From NCBI GenBank assembly GCA_003864495.1, contig ML133379.1, forward strand, positions 62,001 through 126,000: a stretch of 64,000 nucleotides of DNA, given 5' to 3'. The position numbers and the translations under genes were made by a program. This document shows positions 11,624 through 25,957 of this stretch, in pieces. The notes under the pieces are model-generated. The model saw nothing but the letters and a program-made list of their open reading frames with translations, was not told the origin of the DNA and did not search any database. Position 1 is the first letter of the stretch, and every line of letters begins with the position of its first letter. The DNA is from Nemopilema nomurai (Eukaryota; Cnidaria; Scyphozoa; Rhizostomeae; Rhizostomatidae).

Positions 11624-12285
11624 CAGTGGCTGCTAGTTGAATACTTGCAGGGATAGAATCACGCATATTTGTGTCGTATTTTGAAATGTTCACCTTAATC
11701 AGCTCCAACAACTCGTCAAAATTTTCAGGCGTCATTCTCAGAAATTTTCAATACTCTCCTTCATCCTCCGATCTTAACTCTTGTAGAAAAGTGTCGTAAA
11801 CACAGAGGTTAGTTCTCCTACTCAACCATGGCTTTACCCAAACAGACATTGCTTTCTTTTTTCGATATTTTCGCCTTTTTGACGACCAGAGCCGCAGCCA
11901 GAACAACAGCAGTTGTTTCTTGATCAAGCTCCATTGTAAAAAAAGCTGATCTAATCAAAACGTGAAACTGAAGACTGTCAGTCAAAAACTGATAAAAACT
12001 GATCGTGTATGAAGGACATCAGTTTTTGAAAAACTGAAAACTGTCAGTCAAAAAACTGATAAAAACTGATCGTGTATGAAGGACATCAGTTTTTGAAAAA
12101 CTGAAAACTGTCAGTCAAAAAACTGATAAAAACTGATCGTGTATGAAGGACATCAGTTTTTGAAAACTGAAAACTGTCAGTCAAAAAACTGATAAAAACT
12201 GATCGTGTATGAAGGACATCAGTTTTTGAAAAACTGAAAACTGTCAGTCAAAAAACTGATAAAAACTGATCGTGTATTTCAGGCT
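11624..12285 (-). mobile_element. PIF/Harbinger-type element A, half copy in inverted orientation
   Basis: Read on the minus strand, this is the left half of the same element as B. It has the terminus AGCCTGAAATACACGATC at 12285 followed by the transposase N-terminal region, and breaks off exactly at the TTA of CCTTACAGTGGC inside that region. TTA follows its terminus at 12286-12288. The break at a TTA abutting the right end of B suggests that B inserted into this copy and that the remainder was later lost. A and B together form a near-palindrome of roughly 0.4-kb arms. Confidence 0.7.
11983..12270. repeat. 67-bp subterminal tandem repeat, about four units
   Basis: The motif ACTGATCGTGTAT recurs with its GATCG at 12001, 12068, 12135, 12201 and 12268, giving spacings of 67, 67, 66 and 67 bp. 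Between these lie GAAGGACATCAGTTTTTG and a CTGTCAGTC motif. The last copy is the inverted terminus of element A itself, so the terminus has been serially duplicated. Confidence 0.9.
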
Positions 12286-12288
12286 TTA

Positions 12289-12699
12289 AATCTACCCCCT
12301 AAACAAATAAGGCAGATTAGCCTCAGTAAGACAAGAGCCTCCGGTCGAGAGAAAAAATGACGAAGTGCACAGGTACGCCGAAATCGAAGATCGGAAGGAG
12401 CGGACACTTGAAACGAAAGCTGTCAACGAGAAAATGACTCGCCACCCTTCGCGTGCATCACTCACACTCCTGTGACAATCGCTAGGACGGGGCTTGCAAA
12501 AGATCAAGGGTCGAGGCTCCCCCGGGGATTAGGGGGTGCTCTCTTCTCGATTAGCTTAGCTACTGAGAGAGCTTCTCCTTAATAGTTCCTCTATATACAA
12601 AATGTTATGCTGATGACTTATAGTTAATTGAAGTTTGTATTGTAATTATTATATTTTGTATTGTTATTTGTAGTTTATATTGTTATTAATTAATGTTCA

Positions 12700-12700
<1 letters not shown>
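12289..12700. other. Short intergenic stretch, nothing recognised
   Basis: Sequence between the Harbinger element and the first spacer-like repeats. It is GC-richer to 12,560 and then AT-rich. I see no gene. Confidence 0.5.
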
Positions 12701-15498
<2,798 letters not shown>

Positions 15499-15564
15499 GT
15501 TGATGTTGCTGGTCCTTCCTGTCCGGCAATCAAGATTCGTCCAAGTGCAAGCACACAGAAAAAC

Positions 15565-15580
15565 AGCTTTTTTAAAAGCT
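15565..15580 (+). terminator. Histone 3' stem-loop after H4 fragment
   Basis: AGCTTTTTTAAAAGCT forms a 6-bp stem with a TTTA loop, with AAC before and ACCA after, as in the SLBP-binding hairpin of replication-dependent histone mRNA. Confidence 0.9.
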
Positions 15581-17358
15581 ACCAAAAATGCCAAAGTTGC
15601 CTGATTTGGGCCTCGTAGCTTCACACGATTTCAAATTTTATTAGTCCAACGTTCCTCCCTTTCTTGGTGAAAGGAAAAGAGCGCCTTTCTAGCCATATAA
15701 TGTGTCGGTTCTGTTATAGGAAAACTTCCTTTCCAAAATTACTCCATCGTATCGGTGACAAATTTTGGTCTCATTTGTCAGTTGATCAACAGTCTGTCGT
15801 GCATAGTGTTGATGGTGTTTGTAGGAAGAAAATAGTTCACCACTTAGCAGATTATATTGAAATATATATTGGCTTTTCGGGTTTGAGTTTGAGATTGTCA
15901 CTGTTTTTAGTTCGAAGCACTAGGGCTGATGAGCTCACTCTTTCCCCCTCTAGGCTATATAGAGAAATGAAGATGAACACATTTCAAGCCGGTCAAGAGA
16001 AAAAGCACCTTCTCTGATTGAAAAGCACCTTTTCACCACAGCTTTTCGACTTGCTTCAAGAGATGTGAAAAAAGTTCTCATTCCTATCATTCTAGAACCA
16101 AGTTTCTAAAAGGTCATCATTTTTGTGTGTTGTTGTGAGGAGAAACAATTTCATAAAACTAAATTCCGTGAAAGCAATCAATCTATGACTTGATTTTGAT
16201 ACTTTCCTATCATTTTATAACCAACGTTTAGACAATTTACCACGTGTTGATGTTGAATTAATGCAAAATAAAGTTGAAATTCTGTATTATCAATATATAG
16301 GTAGTTTTGACTTGATTCTGATTCCTTGTGTTTAGTAAAGTTCATCAAGAGTTGTAAAGGGAGCTTCTTTTGCTCCATCAAATCAACCAATACTTTCATC
16401 ATATGTCCATTGATGTAAAAGAAAGTTAAAACATTGTAGTGCTACAAAATAACAAGGAGTGTTATATTTTGGTTTGATAACCTTTTTGAGACTGTTCATT
16501 AAAACATTTAAAAGAAGCTTCCTCTCACATCATTTTTTAGGGAAAAGTTAAGCATTTCTTTAATGTAAAACAAAGTGAAAACATTGTATTCTAATTAAAC
16601 AAGCAGTGTTTTATTAGCACTTGTTTACTTTGTTTGACTTTCCATCAAATCTTGCAAAGGAAGCTGCTTTTTATCATTCTAGACTCAGTAACCAAGAATT
16701 TCTTCATATCTTGGTGCAGTTTGATGTAAAATGATATGAAAACACTGTATTTCCATGAAATAAGCAGGGTTACTTGGGTTTACTTTTACATTCCAGAATC
16801 AATAATCAAGCATTTCATCAAATGTTGGTGTTATTTGAGGTAGAAAAGTGAGAGTACTGCAGTGCCATAAAACAAGCAGGGTTATACTTGAGTTTGATAA
16901 CTTATTTAAGGTTCTTCATCAAGACATAGAAAAAATGTTTTTTTTCAATCCTTTCAGAATCAATAATCAAGTATTTCGTGACAGAAAATTTTTTTTGGTC
17001 TAGAAGAAAGTCAGACAATTTTAATGTTGATGGTATTTAATGTTCTTAGACTGAAAAGAGAGCAATTAATAATGAACTTGTCCAGTCTGGGATTAAAACA
17101 CATTCGTTCGAAACAAAGATCCCAAAAGCACGAATTTTCCTAGTTACAACTCTCCTGGAGGGTTCTCGCCCAATACCGACCCTAAAATGCCCAATATGAA
17201 GTACACATAACAACAACGAGAAATGTCGAAAAAATGTACCGGCACAAGTATGGAGGAAGGAAAACCTCGTAAACCAGCAACTAGAAATTAGTATTCTATG
17301 AGTAAGTAAGAATGTCGTGTGTGTCACAAGAAGGTAAACCAATTTTAGCATCTTTGGT
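15581..17358. repeat. H4-H2A spacer, unit 1
   Basis: Nearly identical to the spacers at 25,958-27,743 and 38,545-40,327. It starts with a unique block, then from about 16,080 holds degenerate tandem repeats (AAACAAGCAG, GTTTGATAAC, TTCATCAAG, GATGTAAAA motifs). A conserved non-repetitive block (17,040-17,350) precedes the H2A 3' end. No RNA gene was recognised. Confidence 0.8.
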
Positions 17359-17374
17359 GGTTTTTAAAAAAACC
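17359..17374 (-). terminator. Histone 3' stem-loop of H2A-1
   Basis: On the minus strand GGTTTTTTTAAAAACC forms a GGUUUU/AAAACC stem with a UUUA loop, 45 bases past the stop codon. Confidence 0.92.
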
Positions 17375-17418
17375 GTTTTTCAATGCATAGATAACAAGAG
17401 ATGGCCAACCGAAGTGAC

Positions 17419-17802
17419 TTATGACTTGGCGGCCTTCGTCTCAGTCTTCTTTGGAAGAAGCACTGCCTGAATGTTGGGCAAGACACCACCCTGTGCAATG
17501 GTGACTCCACTCAGCAACTTGTTCAACTCCTCGTCGTTCCTGATGGCGAGCTGCAAGTGACGAGGGATGATTCTTGACTTCTTGTTGTCTCTTGCTGCAT
17601 TGCCAGCCAACTCCAAGATTTCTGCAGACAGATACTCGAGAACGGCTGCCAAATAGACGGGAGCCCCAGAGCCAACTCGCTCGGCATAGTTGCCCTTCCT
17701 CAACAATCGGTGGATACGTCCGACTGGAAACTGTAATCCAGCTCTGGATGTCCTAGATCTCGCCTTAGCCTTGGCTTTTCCACCTTTTCCACGTCCAGAC
17801 AT
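17419..17802 (-). CDS. Histone H2A, unit 1
   Basis: Encodes a 127-residue canonical H2A, which pairs with H2B to form the dimers that flank the H3-H4 tetramer in the nucleosome. The tail [16 protein letters not shown] is followed by AGLQFPVGR, which begins the histone fold (about 20-100). Acidic-patch residues E56, E61, E64, D90, E91 and E92 are all present, as are the LLPKKTE ubiquitination region (K118/K119) and a short KAAKS end. There is no SQ(E/D) motif, so it is not H2A.X, and no H2A.Z features. There is no intron and no poly(A) signal close by. It is divergent from H2B with 338 bp between start codons, so the pair likely shares S-phase control. Its sequence groups with the copy at 40,388. 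Confidence 0.98.
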   Translation of the reverse strand: MSGRGKGGKAKAKARSRTSRAGLQFPVGRIHRLLRKGNYAERVGSGAPVYLAAVLEYLSAEILELAGNAARDNKKSRIIPRHLQLAIRNDEELNKLLSGVTIAQGGVLPNIQAVLLPKKTETKAAKS

Positions 17803-18140
17803 GATTGCTATAATAATAGATTTTCTTCAACGAGTTGACTTGACTGCGAAAGTGCAAGGGAACGATTGCTAGTAGTACCCGCCAAAAGCAACATTTCAAA
17901 GCGGCATTCATTCGAAACGCGCCAATCGTCGCCTGCTCGAGTCGGCCATTTCGACGAACCAGGCGAAGACAGCCAATCGGCTGCGACCCTGGTCGGTCAC
18001 GCGGTCTTCGGGCTCATTCTCGATGGCAAGGCGAGCTGGACTCAAATAAAGCAAGCGTGCCTTGGGCGCCAAACCATCAAACCGAACTTGCTTGTCTCGA
18101 ATCGAGAGTTGAGTGAATTTTTAAGAGAAAAGTCGCAAAT
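17803..18140. promoter_or_regulatory. Bidirectional H2A/H2B promoter, unit 1
   Basis: The 338 bp between divergent start codons hold two CCAAT boxes (17922-17926 and 17973-17977), a CGGTCACGCGG block near 17,993, an AAATAAA (18044-18050) that could serve as a TATA-like element for H2B, and GGCGCC at 18065-18070 in a GGGCGCCAAA context like an E2F site. These assignments are by motif only. Confidence 0.65.
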
Positions 18141-18548
18141 ATGTCTGACGCCCCAGCTAAAGGTGGAAAACAGGCCCCAAAGGTCGCCAAGAAGGGAGAG
18201 AAGAAAGCAGGAGTTGGTAAAAAGGGTGGCAAGGCCGGCTCAGGAGAAAAGAAAAGGACGAAGAAGCGCAAGGAAAGCTACTCTATCTACATCTACAAGG
18301 TGCTCAAACAAGTCCACCCTGACACGGGAATTTCCAGCAAGGCCATGAGCATCATGAACTCGTTTGTCAACGACATTTTCGAGAGGATCGCTCAAGAAGC
18401 CTCGCGACTTGCCCACTACAACAAGAAGGCGACGATCACTTCAAGGGAAATCCAGACATCTGTCCGACTTCTCCTTCCCGGTGAACTTGCCAAGCATGCT
18501 GTCAGCGAGGGCACCAAGGCCGTCACCAAGTACACGTCAAGCAAGTAA
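18141..18548 (+). CDS. Histone H2B, unit 1
   Basis: Encodes a 135-residue H2B. The first 40 residues are a Lys/Gly/Ala-rich tail longer than the vertebrate one. KKRKES (about 41-46) is the basic repression region that passes between DNA gyres. The fold runs [26 protein letters not shown] through [11 protein letters not shown], and the end AVTKYTSSK places the ubiquitinated lysine at 130. The start is supported by identity of all copies from [10 protein letters not shown] onward and by the promoter just upstream. It is transcribed away from H2A. No residues of the fold are missing. Unit 1 differs from unit 2 only at silent and flanking positions. Confidence 0.98.
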   Translation: MSDAPAKGGKQAPKVAKKGEKKAGVGKKGGKAGSGEKKRTKKRKESYSIYIYKVLKQVHPDTGISSKAMSIMNSFVNDIFERIAQEASRLAHYNKKATITSREIQTSVRLLLPGELAKHAVSEGTKAVTKYTSSK

Positions 18549-18609
18549 ACTACCTGACCTGCCCTGGAGAGTTTGGTTCATTCTGCTCTCAAACGGTCGA
18601 CATAAAAAC

Positions 18610-18625
18610 AGCTTTTTTAAAAGCT
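18610..18625 (+). terminator. Histone 3' stem-loop of H2B-1
   Basis: AGCTTTTTTAAAAGCT followed by ACCAAA, 61 bases past the stop. Confidence 0.92.
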
Positions 18626-18739
18626 ACCAAATTCGCCAATTTTTTCCTCAACCTCAAACACACACGACCAATTGTTTACCGCTACCATTTTATTTTATCA
18701 ATCTTTTGGTTCAACTTAAGCGAGTGAGAATGCCATCGC

Positions 18740-19860
18740 CATGGGGGCTGTGTTGGGTGTGACATCTCCCCCCCCCCCCCCCCCCAATAATTGAAAACCC
18801 GAATTTTGTCGGGCAAACGCAAGACAAGATGTTCGCAAATCCGTAACTTGTACAATTTTGAGTCCTTCTTCGTCAATATTTTGAGTAAATCACTACTTAG
18901 AGTGACTCCACCAGCCTAAATGCCTATTAGCTAACCACTCTTGAAAACTGGCGTCGGTTCTTTGCGACCCAGTAATCCTTTTTTCATCATGCTTTTTTCT
19001 GAATGATTCCAGCACCAGCATCATTGGCCTAGCCATCCTGGATGCCGCAACAATTTTACCAGTGTCTGGACGACGAAACCCAGATGGCTCATTTTCGAAG
19101 GTAGTTTGATAAAATCATCTGCTGTAAGTAGTCACTCATCCTCATTGCCATTACAAGATTTTACGAAAAGAAGTTAATACGACTGAACTGCAGCTTGTCT
19201 ACTCGTAAATTGATCTAAGAATACCCGTTTTCTTTTTTATAAAAAACCTAGATTGGGTCCTATTACTAAAAGTTTCTCAATTTTTCACTAGTTTCTAGTA
19301 CTAAAAGTTTGTTATTTTAGATAAACATCAAATTTTGCTCCTTCCCTTGTTTATTAATTGTATTAAAGTTTATGACCCAACAGTAAGATTTGATATTGTA
19401 TCTTTTGTTCATTATTCTTATGGAAACAGGGGTACTTTTTTCGAGACACCCGGTACAGTGTGATTTAATTTTGTATTATTTTCGTATTCTTACCGAGACT
19501 ACCGGTACTTATTATTTTCCGGCTCAGAAAGTCAGCCTTATTTTTTTGGAGTTACTTAAAAATATTGATTTAGTTCTAAAAGTTTCTTAAATTTTTGGAG
19601 CTTTAGTACTAGGTTTCTTATAAACCGGTTTCTTATAATAAAAGAAACGTGTTAACACTGATTGACATATGAAGAGCAAAGCATTGACTTGTGGTTCAAA
19701 GGTCAATACAAAAACTAAACAAATATACGTAAAAATATCAGAAAATTACAAATGCAACCAATTTCATAGCGGTTTTAAAACATAGAAGGAACACCGCGAA
19801 GGCTTCTCCCATAACAGATCTCATGACATTTTAGTCGAGCAGTGGTGAAAATGTCGGCAA
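18740..19860. mobile_element. Truncated hAT relic in H2B-H1 spacer, unit 1
   Basis: This is an inverted relative of the element at 9436-10870. It shares GGGTGTGACA, a long C homopolymer (about 18,768-18,785), TTTTGTCGGGCAAACGC, AGACAAGATGTTC and the ACATTTTAGTCG end region. The CAGGGGCG terminus is degraded to CATGGGGGC, and the other end stops about 45 bp short of its terminus at GTCGGCAA. Unit 3 has the same truncated insertion at the same site; unit 2 is empty here. Confidence 0.75.
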
Positions 19861-20689
19861 AATATTCCAAACATACATTAAACATAAACTCATTTTAAGA
19901 ATACCTAAGTTTTGCCAAGCCTTAATATTCTTTACATTTTTTAGCCTAGCCTAATATTATTCTTAAATCATTCATGCCCAACACAAATTCGTGAAAAGAA
20001 AATCATTCAAGGCCAACATGATGTTAATGATACATGATACAAAGCCTTGTGCATCAAATCGAAATCAGTTTATTTTGTTTCCTTTCAACATCAAGAAAAT
20101 TCACCCTTTCCCTTTACCCTTTCATATTTGCGGGTAACATCTCTCACTTTCATTTACAGGTGAAAAATGTAAAAATGTTATCAGTTTAAAATGCCCATGT
20201 TCACTTTTCAAAATGAGTGCTGATTTCCAAATTTCAAATTTGTGAATTCCAAATTTTCAAACAATTATGCATTACGTTCTATTCCTTGTACAAATCGTCA
20301 GATTTGTCTAGATCAGCTTCGTTTTGCCTTTTCGAACTTTGTAATGACAGATCATAACTGCCATCTAGAGTTGTGCTTCCTCAATTCGAATTTCAACTTA
20401 ATTTTTCGCGATCACAGAGCTTACGAAAGGCTTGCACAGTCTGTCCAGCAAGCCACTATTTGAAAGTCTCCAAAACATCAATCCATTATCATTTTCGAAG
20501 CATGCCGAGGGAGGAAACAAATCTAGTTTAACGTGGAACGAAAGCATTTCCCAACAACGCAACACGATGTGGAGAATTGCGCTCATAGGCATTACCTGTA
20601 CCTCTCAAAAAGCATCTTTATAAAGAAATGCATACGTAGACAATTTAGTTTCGATACTTTGAATAATATTTTCGCGTTATTTTAATGTC
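19861..20689. other. H2B-H1 spacer and distal H1 upstream region, unit 1
   Basis: AT-rich unique spacer shared by the three H1 loci. It contains the conserved phrases GCATGCCGAGGGAGGAAAC (about 20,500) and TTTAACGTGGAACG. No gene was recognised. Confidence 0.6.
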
Positions 20690-20904
20690 TATGGTCCAAT
20701 TAATGTAGGCAAAGAAGCACAACATCGACGGCCATTTTGGCCTGAGCAGTCAGCGGTCACGTGTACTTTTGGCGCCTAGATGCAAAATGATTTTGAATCG
20801 TTGACGGAAAGTGAAGGAGGGCATCCAGTTTTGTGTCGCAGTTGCGAAGAACTTTACGTTAGATTGTCGAACCATTTGCTCATTACCAAAAAAAAGCCAT
20901 CGTT
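20690..20904 (+). promoter_or_regulatory. H1 promoter, unit 1
   Basis: It contains CCAAT (20696-20700), an E-box CACGTG (20758-20763) and TTTTGGCGCC (GGCGCC at 20771-20776), all conserved in the other two H1 copies. The TTTTGGCGCC fits an E2F-like site; this is inference. About 130 bp separate it from the start codon. Confidence 0.6.
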
Positions 20905-21534
20905 ATGGATTCATCTGCGGCGTCACCTAAGAAAACCAAAAAGGCAGCAGCACCCAAGAAGCCGGCTGCTCATCCTGCATACAAGGACATGATCGCGGAG
21001 GCAATCAGAAGCCTGAAGGAAAGAAACGGCTCGTCGAGGCAGAAAATAGCCAAGTATTTGCTGGCTAATTACAAAGGCCTGGGTGATGAGAGCGCTTTGA
21101 AGAGAAACCTGAAGGCTTCCTTGAAGAAACTTGTGGCATCGGGCTCACTCGTGCAGACGAAGGGGGTGGGAGCTTCGGGTTCGTTCAAGCTACCTGTCGC
21201 CGCGAAGAAAGCAGCAGCAGAAAAGAAGGTCGCAGCAAAGAAAGCTGTGAAAAAGCCAGCAGCGCAGGCTAAGAAGAGTACGCAGGCTAAAAAGGCCAGT
21301 ACCAGCTCAGTGAAGAAGAGTCCCGCAAAAAAGAAGGCAACGACAGCGAAGAAAGCAACTGGTGCTAGCAAGTCCCCCAAGAAGCCCAAAGCTAAAGTAG
21401 CCAAGAAACCAAAGGCTGCTGCAAGCAAGAAGGCTTCGGCGGCTGGAAAGAGCAAACCGAAAAAGGCTGCAGCTAAGAAGACGGCAAAGTCACCTGCTGC
21501 AAAGAAATCCAAGGCCAGCAAGTCGAAGAACTGA
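20905..21534 (+). CDS. Linker histone H1, unit 1
   Basis: Encodes a 209-residue H1, which binds the nucleosome dyad and linker DNA. The N-terminal tail (about 1-22) is followed by the winged-helix globular domain (about 23-96: HPAYKDMIAEAIRSLKERNGSS, KYLLANYKGLG, LKRNLKASLKKLVASGSLVQTKG, GASGSFKL). A C-terminal tail of about 110 residues rich in Lys, Ala, Ser and Pro follows, with SPAKKK and SPKKPK phosphorylation-type motifs. Start chosen at MDSSAASPKK because the three H1 copies agree from there. It is shorter by one residue than the unit 3 copy (EKKVAA against EKKPVAA) and has L instead of Q at 53. It is transcribed alone and has its own promoter. Confidence 0.97.
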   Translation: MDSSAASPKKTKKAAAPKKPAAHPAYKDMIAEAIRSLKERNGSSRQKIAKYLLANYKGLGDESALKRNLKASLKKLVASGSLVQTKGVGASGSFKLPVAAKKAAAEKKVAAKKAVKKPAAQAKKSTQAKKASTSSVKKSPAKKKATTAKKATGASKSPKKPKAKVAKKPKAAASKKASAAGKSKPKKAAAKKTAKSPAAKKSKASKSKN

Positions 21535-21589
21535 GGGCTCAGTTCTCCAGACATGTTCGTCTTAGTGCGCCATCCTGTCCATGCAAAAC

Positions 21590-21605
21590 AGCTTTTTTAA
21601 AAGCT
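21590..21605 (+). terminator. Histone 3' stem-loop of H1-1
   Basis: AAAACAGCTTTTTTAAAAGC then TACCAAA, 55 bases past the stop. This shows the H1 is of the replication-dependent class. Confidence 0.92.
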
Positions 21606-24385
21606 ACCAAATAGTTGGATATTTTGTCTTGACAAGCCTTGTTGGCTGCATCGATCACTCGAATTTTCAATGGCTTTTTTGCTTTCTGCGTAGACCAACC
21701 CAACATTAAAATGAGCATACCTATAGCTTAAATGGTTACTGATTGTTTCAGCTTAACCATAACTGTGATCTGAAGGTTTCCGTCCAGAACTCTGAAACAT
21801 GTGGTGGGTTGGCTTGGTAACATTTAGAGAAGCTTTTTAATACTGTGGTTCTGTAATGCATGCAAAATATGTTTTGAAAGAAGCAACTTGAGACTTGTCT
21901 TTGAACACTGTGAATATTAGTTTTCATTGGGAAGTGAAAAGAGCATTATATTCAAAAAAAGAAGGCTCAACCTATTTACCATTAACCTGTGTCAGGCTCA
22001 ACCTCTTTTCTGTTTAGGTAAAGTTAAATTTTTAAACACACTGTTTTCATAAAACCAGCAGTTCTGGACTCTTTGTTAGCAATAAAATGTGTGGAATTCA
22101 AATTGAATAGTGACTTAGAAAGTTTTCCATCCAATCTGACAAAAGTGAATTTTGGGACACTTTTTGAAACACTTTCTCACCACAGCTTCTCGATTTGCTT
22201 TAAGAGATGTGAATAAAGTTCTCATTCCTATCATTCTTGGACCAGATTTCTAAAATTTCAGCAAAGTTTGGTATTGTTGTGAAGACAAACAATTTCAAAA
22301 AACTAAATTCCCTGAAAGCTATCAATCTAGGACTTGATTTTGATATTTTACTATTATCTTATAACCAGCATTAAAACAATTTACCATGTGTTGATGTTGA
22401 ATTGATGTAAAACAAAGTTTAAATTCTGCATTCTCAATAAAAAGATAGTTTTGACTTGCACCTGATTCCTAGTGTTTAGTAATTTTCATTAAGAGTTGTA
22501 AAGGGAGCTTCTTTTGCTATCATTTCATCAAATCAACCAATACTTTCATCAGATGTCCAGTGATGTAAAAGAAAGTTAAAACGCTGTAGTAATCCCAAAT
22601 GGCAAGCAGTTTTATAGTTTGGTTTGATACTTTTTGAGGTTTTCATCAAGATTTGCATAGGAAGCTTCTTTTAGTAGAATCATTCCAAAATCAACAACAA
22701 GCAATTCATCATATATTGGTGTTGTTTGATGTAAAACAGTCCAGTGAAAATAGTCCATTTCCATAAAACAAGCATTGTTTTATTCTTGGGTTTTATAACT
22801 TTTTGAGATTGTTCATCAAAAGATGTAAAAGAAGCTTCCTCCTCTATCATTATTGAGGGAAATGTTAAGCATTTCATTATATGATAGTGTTGTTTGATGT
22901 AAAATAAAGTGAAAACATTGTATTCCAATAAAACAAGCAGAGTTTTATCACGACTTATTACCTTTGTTTGATTTTTCACCAAGTCTTGACTCATCATTCT
23001 AGACTCAATAACCTAGGATTTCTTTGTACCTTTATGCAGTTTGATGTAAAATGAAGTGAAAACACTGTATTTCCATGAAATAAGCAAGGTTGCACTTGGG
23101 TTTGATAACTTTTTTATGGTTCTTTATAAAGGGCTTTAGAGTAAGCTTCTGTTGCAATCATGCCAAAAACAACAATCAAACAGTTTGTCATATGATTGTG
23201 TTGTTGATTCAAAACAAAGTTAAAATTCTGTATTCTTACTAAGCATTTTGATTTGATTTGGATTCCTAGTGTTGGGTTATTTTCATCAAGAGTTGTAAAG
23301 GAAGCTTCTTTTTATGTCATCTCATAATCATCAATCAATGTTTCTATCATATGTTGGTGTTCTTTGATACAAAACAGAGTAAAAACACTGTTTTCACATA
23401 AACAAACAGTGTTTTACCTGGATTTGATAACTTTGTTGGGTTTAACTTCAAAACTTTTAAAGGAAGCTTTTTGCTATAATTCCAGAATCAACAATAAAAC
23501 AGGTAATCACAACTTGGTCCAGTTTGGTGTAAAACATCATAAAAATGATAAATTCCAATCAAACAAGAGGTATTATATTTGGGTTTGATATTTTTTGAGA
23601 CTTTCATCAAGAATTGTAACAAAAAGTGTTAATATTACACAAGAGGGTTGAAGGAGCCCGCCATTCCATCATTTTCAAATTAGTTTTCTACCAATTAAAT
23701 TTCGACCAAATTTGTCTGCATTGCATTGTGATATGTAAAAGATGTTTTCTTACTGTTTGTGCATTACGCAGAGAAGGCTTCAATGAAGAGTGTTCTCCAT
23801 CCCATCATTTCAATATCCTTTTCTTAATTCTAAACAATTTACCACGTGTTGATAAGAAATGTAACACCTGGTTTTGACTTGAAAATGTCGGCACAAGTTT
23901 ACCCGTAAGACACACCTAGTCATACTACATTCACGAAATATCTGACCTAAAATGATTTTTCTAGAACGTAAAAAGGGGCAGCTGTATCGCGTTGTTTATG
24001 TAATGGAGACAACTTTAGATTTCATTTTGAGAACAGTTGCGTGGATTTACAAAAGAAAGGTAGATGCAGTTTTTCTGAATAATGTGTCTGTTAGCATCAT
24101 AAATAAAAGATCATTAGGGGCTTTCGGAAACCCTTTAATCAGAGTAACTCATTAGCGTTGCCAAAAGAATACTACCTATAAAGAACATAATAAAATATCA
24201 ACTTTGACTAATTAGTAAACTGTAAGATGAAGTTTATTTCGAAATTTAAATGATTCAATTTAGCAAATTTTATATTGTGCTTTATAACTTTGGTAGATTT
24301 TGTACATGAATGCATAGGCGGAAATCTATAGAGAAGATCGCTGTGTGTAATGGGATAGAGAAACATCGTTTCTGGCGGTCGTGGT
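21606..24385. repeat. H1-H3 spacer with about 160-bp satellite, unit 1
   Basis: From about 22,180 to 23,640 degenerate units of 155-170 bp follow one another, each with AAGCTTC, a CATCATATGTTGGTGTTGTT type phrase, GATGTAAAA, ACACTG...AAACAAGCAGTGTTTT and TTTGATAACTTTTT. From 23,640 to 24,385 the sequence is non-repetitive and conserved between units. This copy is 1.5 kb shorter than those of units 2 and 3, owing to fewer satellite units. Confidence 0.85.
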
Positions 24386-24401
24386 GGTTTTTAAAAAAAC
24401 C
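24386..24401 (-). terminator. Histone 3' stem-loop of H3-1
   Basis: Minus-strand GGTTTTTTTAAAAACC with AAAAC before and CACC after, 47 bases past the stop. Confidence 0.92.
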
Positions 24402-24447
24402 GTTTTAAACGAAATCTCATCCGTCAAGATGTGATGGAGTGAGTTGC

Positions 24448-25876
<1,429 letters not shown>

Positions 25877-25941
25877 ATTCATGTTGCTGGTCCTTCCTGT
25901 CCGGCATCAAGAATCGTCCAAGTGCAGGCACGCAGAAAAAC

Positions 25942-25957
25942 AGCTTTTTTAAAAGCT
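25942..25957 (+). terminator. Histone 3' stem-loop of H4-1
   Basis: AGCTTTTTTAAAAGCT with AAAAAC before and ACCAAAAA after, 65 bases past the stop. Confidence 0.92.

Noticed and set aside
11983..12285. Regular 67-bp repeats resembling a CRISPR array
   Set aside because: The intervening sequence is repeated too, the unit includes the transposon terminus, and the genome is animal.
15581..17358. Possible 5S rRNA, U snRNA or tRNA genes in histone spacers, as found linked to histones in some invertebrates
   Set aside because: I saw no recognisable 5S, U-snRNA or tRNA core sequence on either strand of the spacers; a covariance-model search would be decisive.
18768..18785. Long C homopolymer in unit 1 (and in unit 3 near 41,740) as a G-quadruplex element
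   Set aside because: It belongs to the hAT relic, varies in length between copies and lies at a place where assembly length is unreliable.
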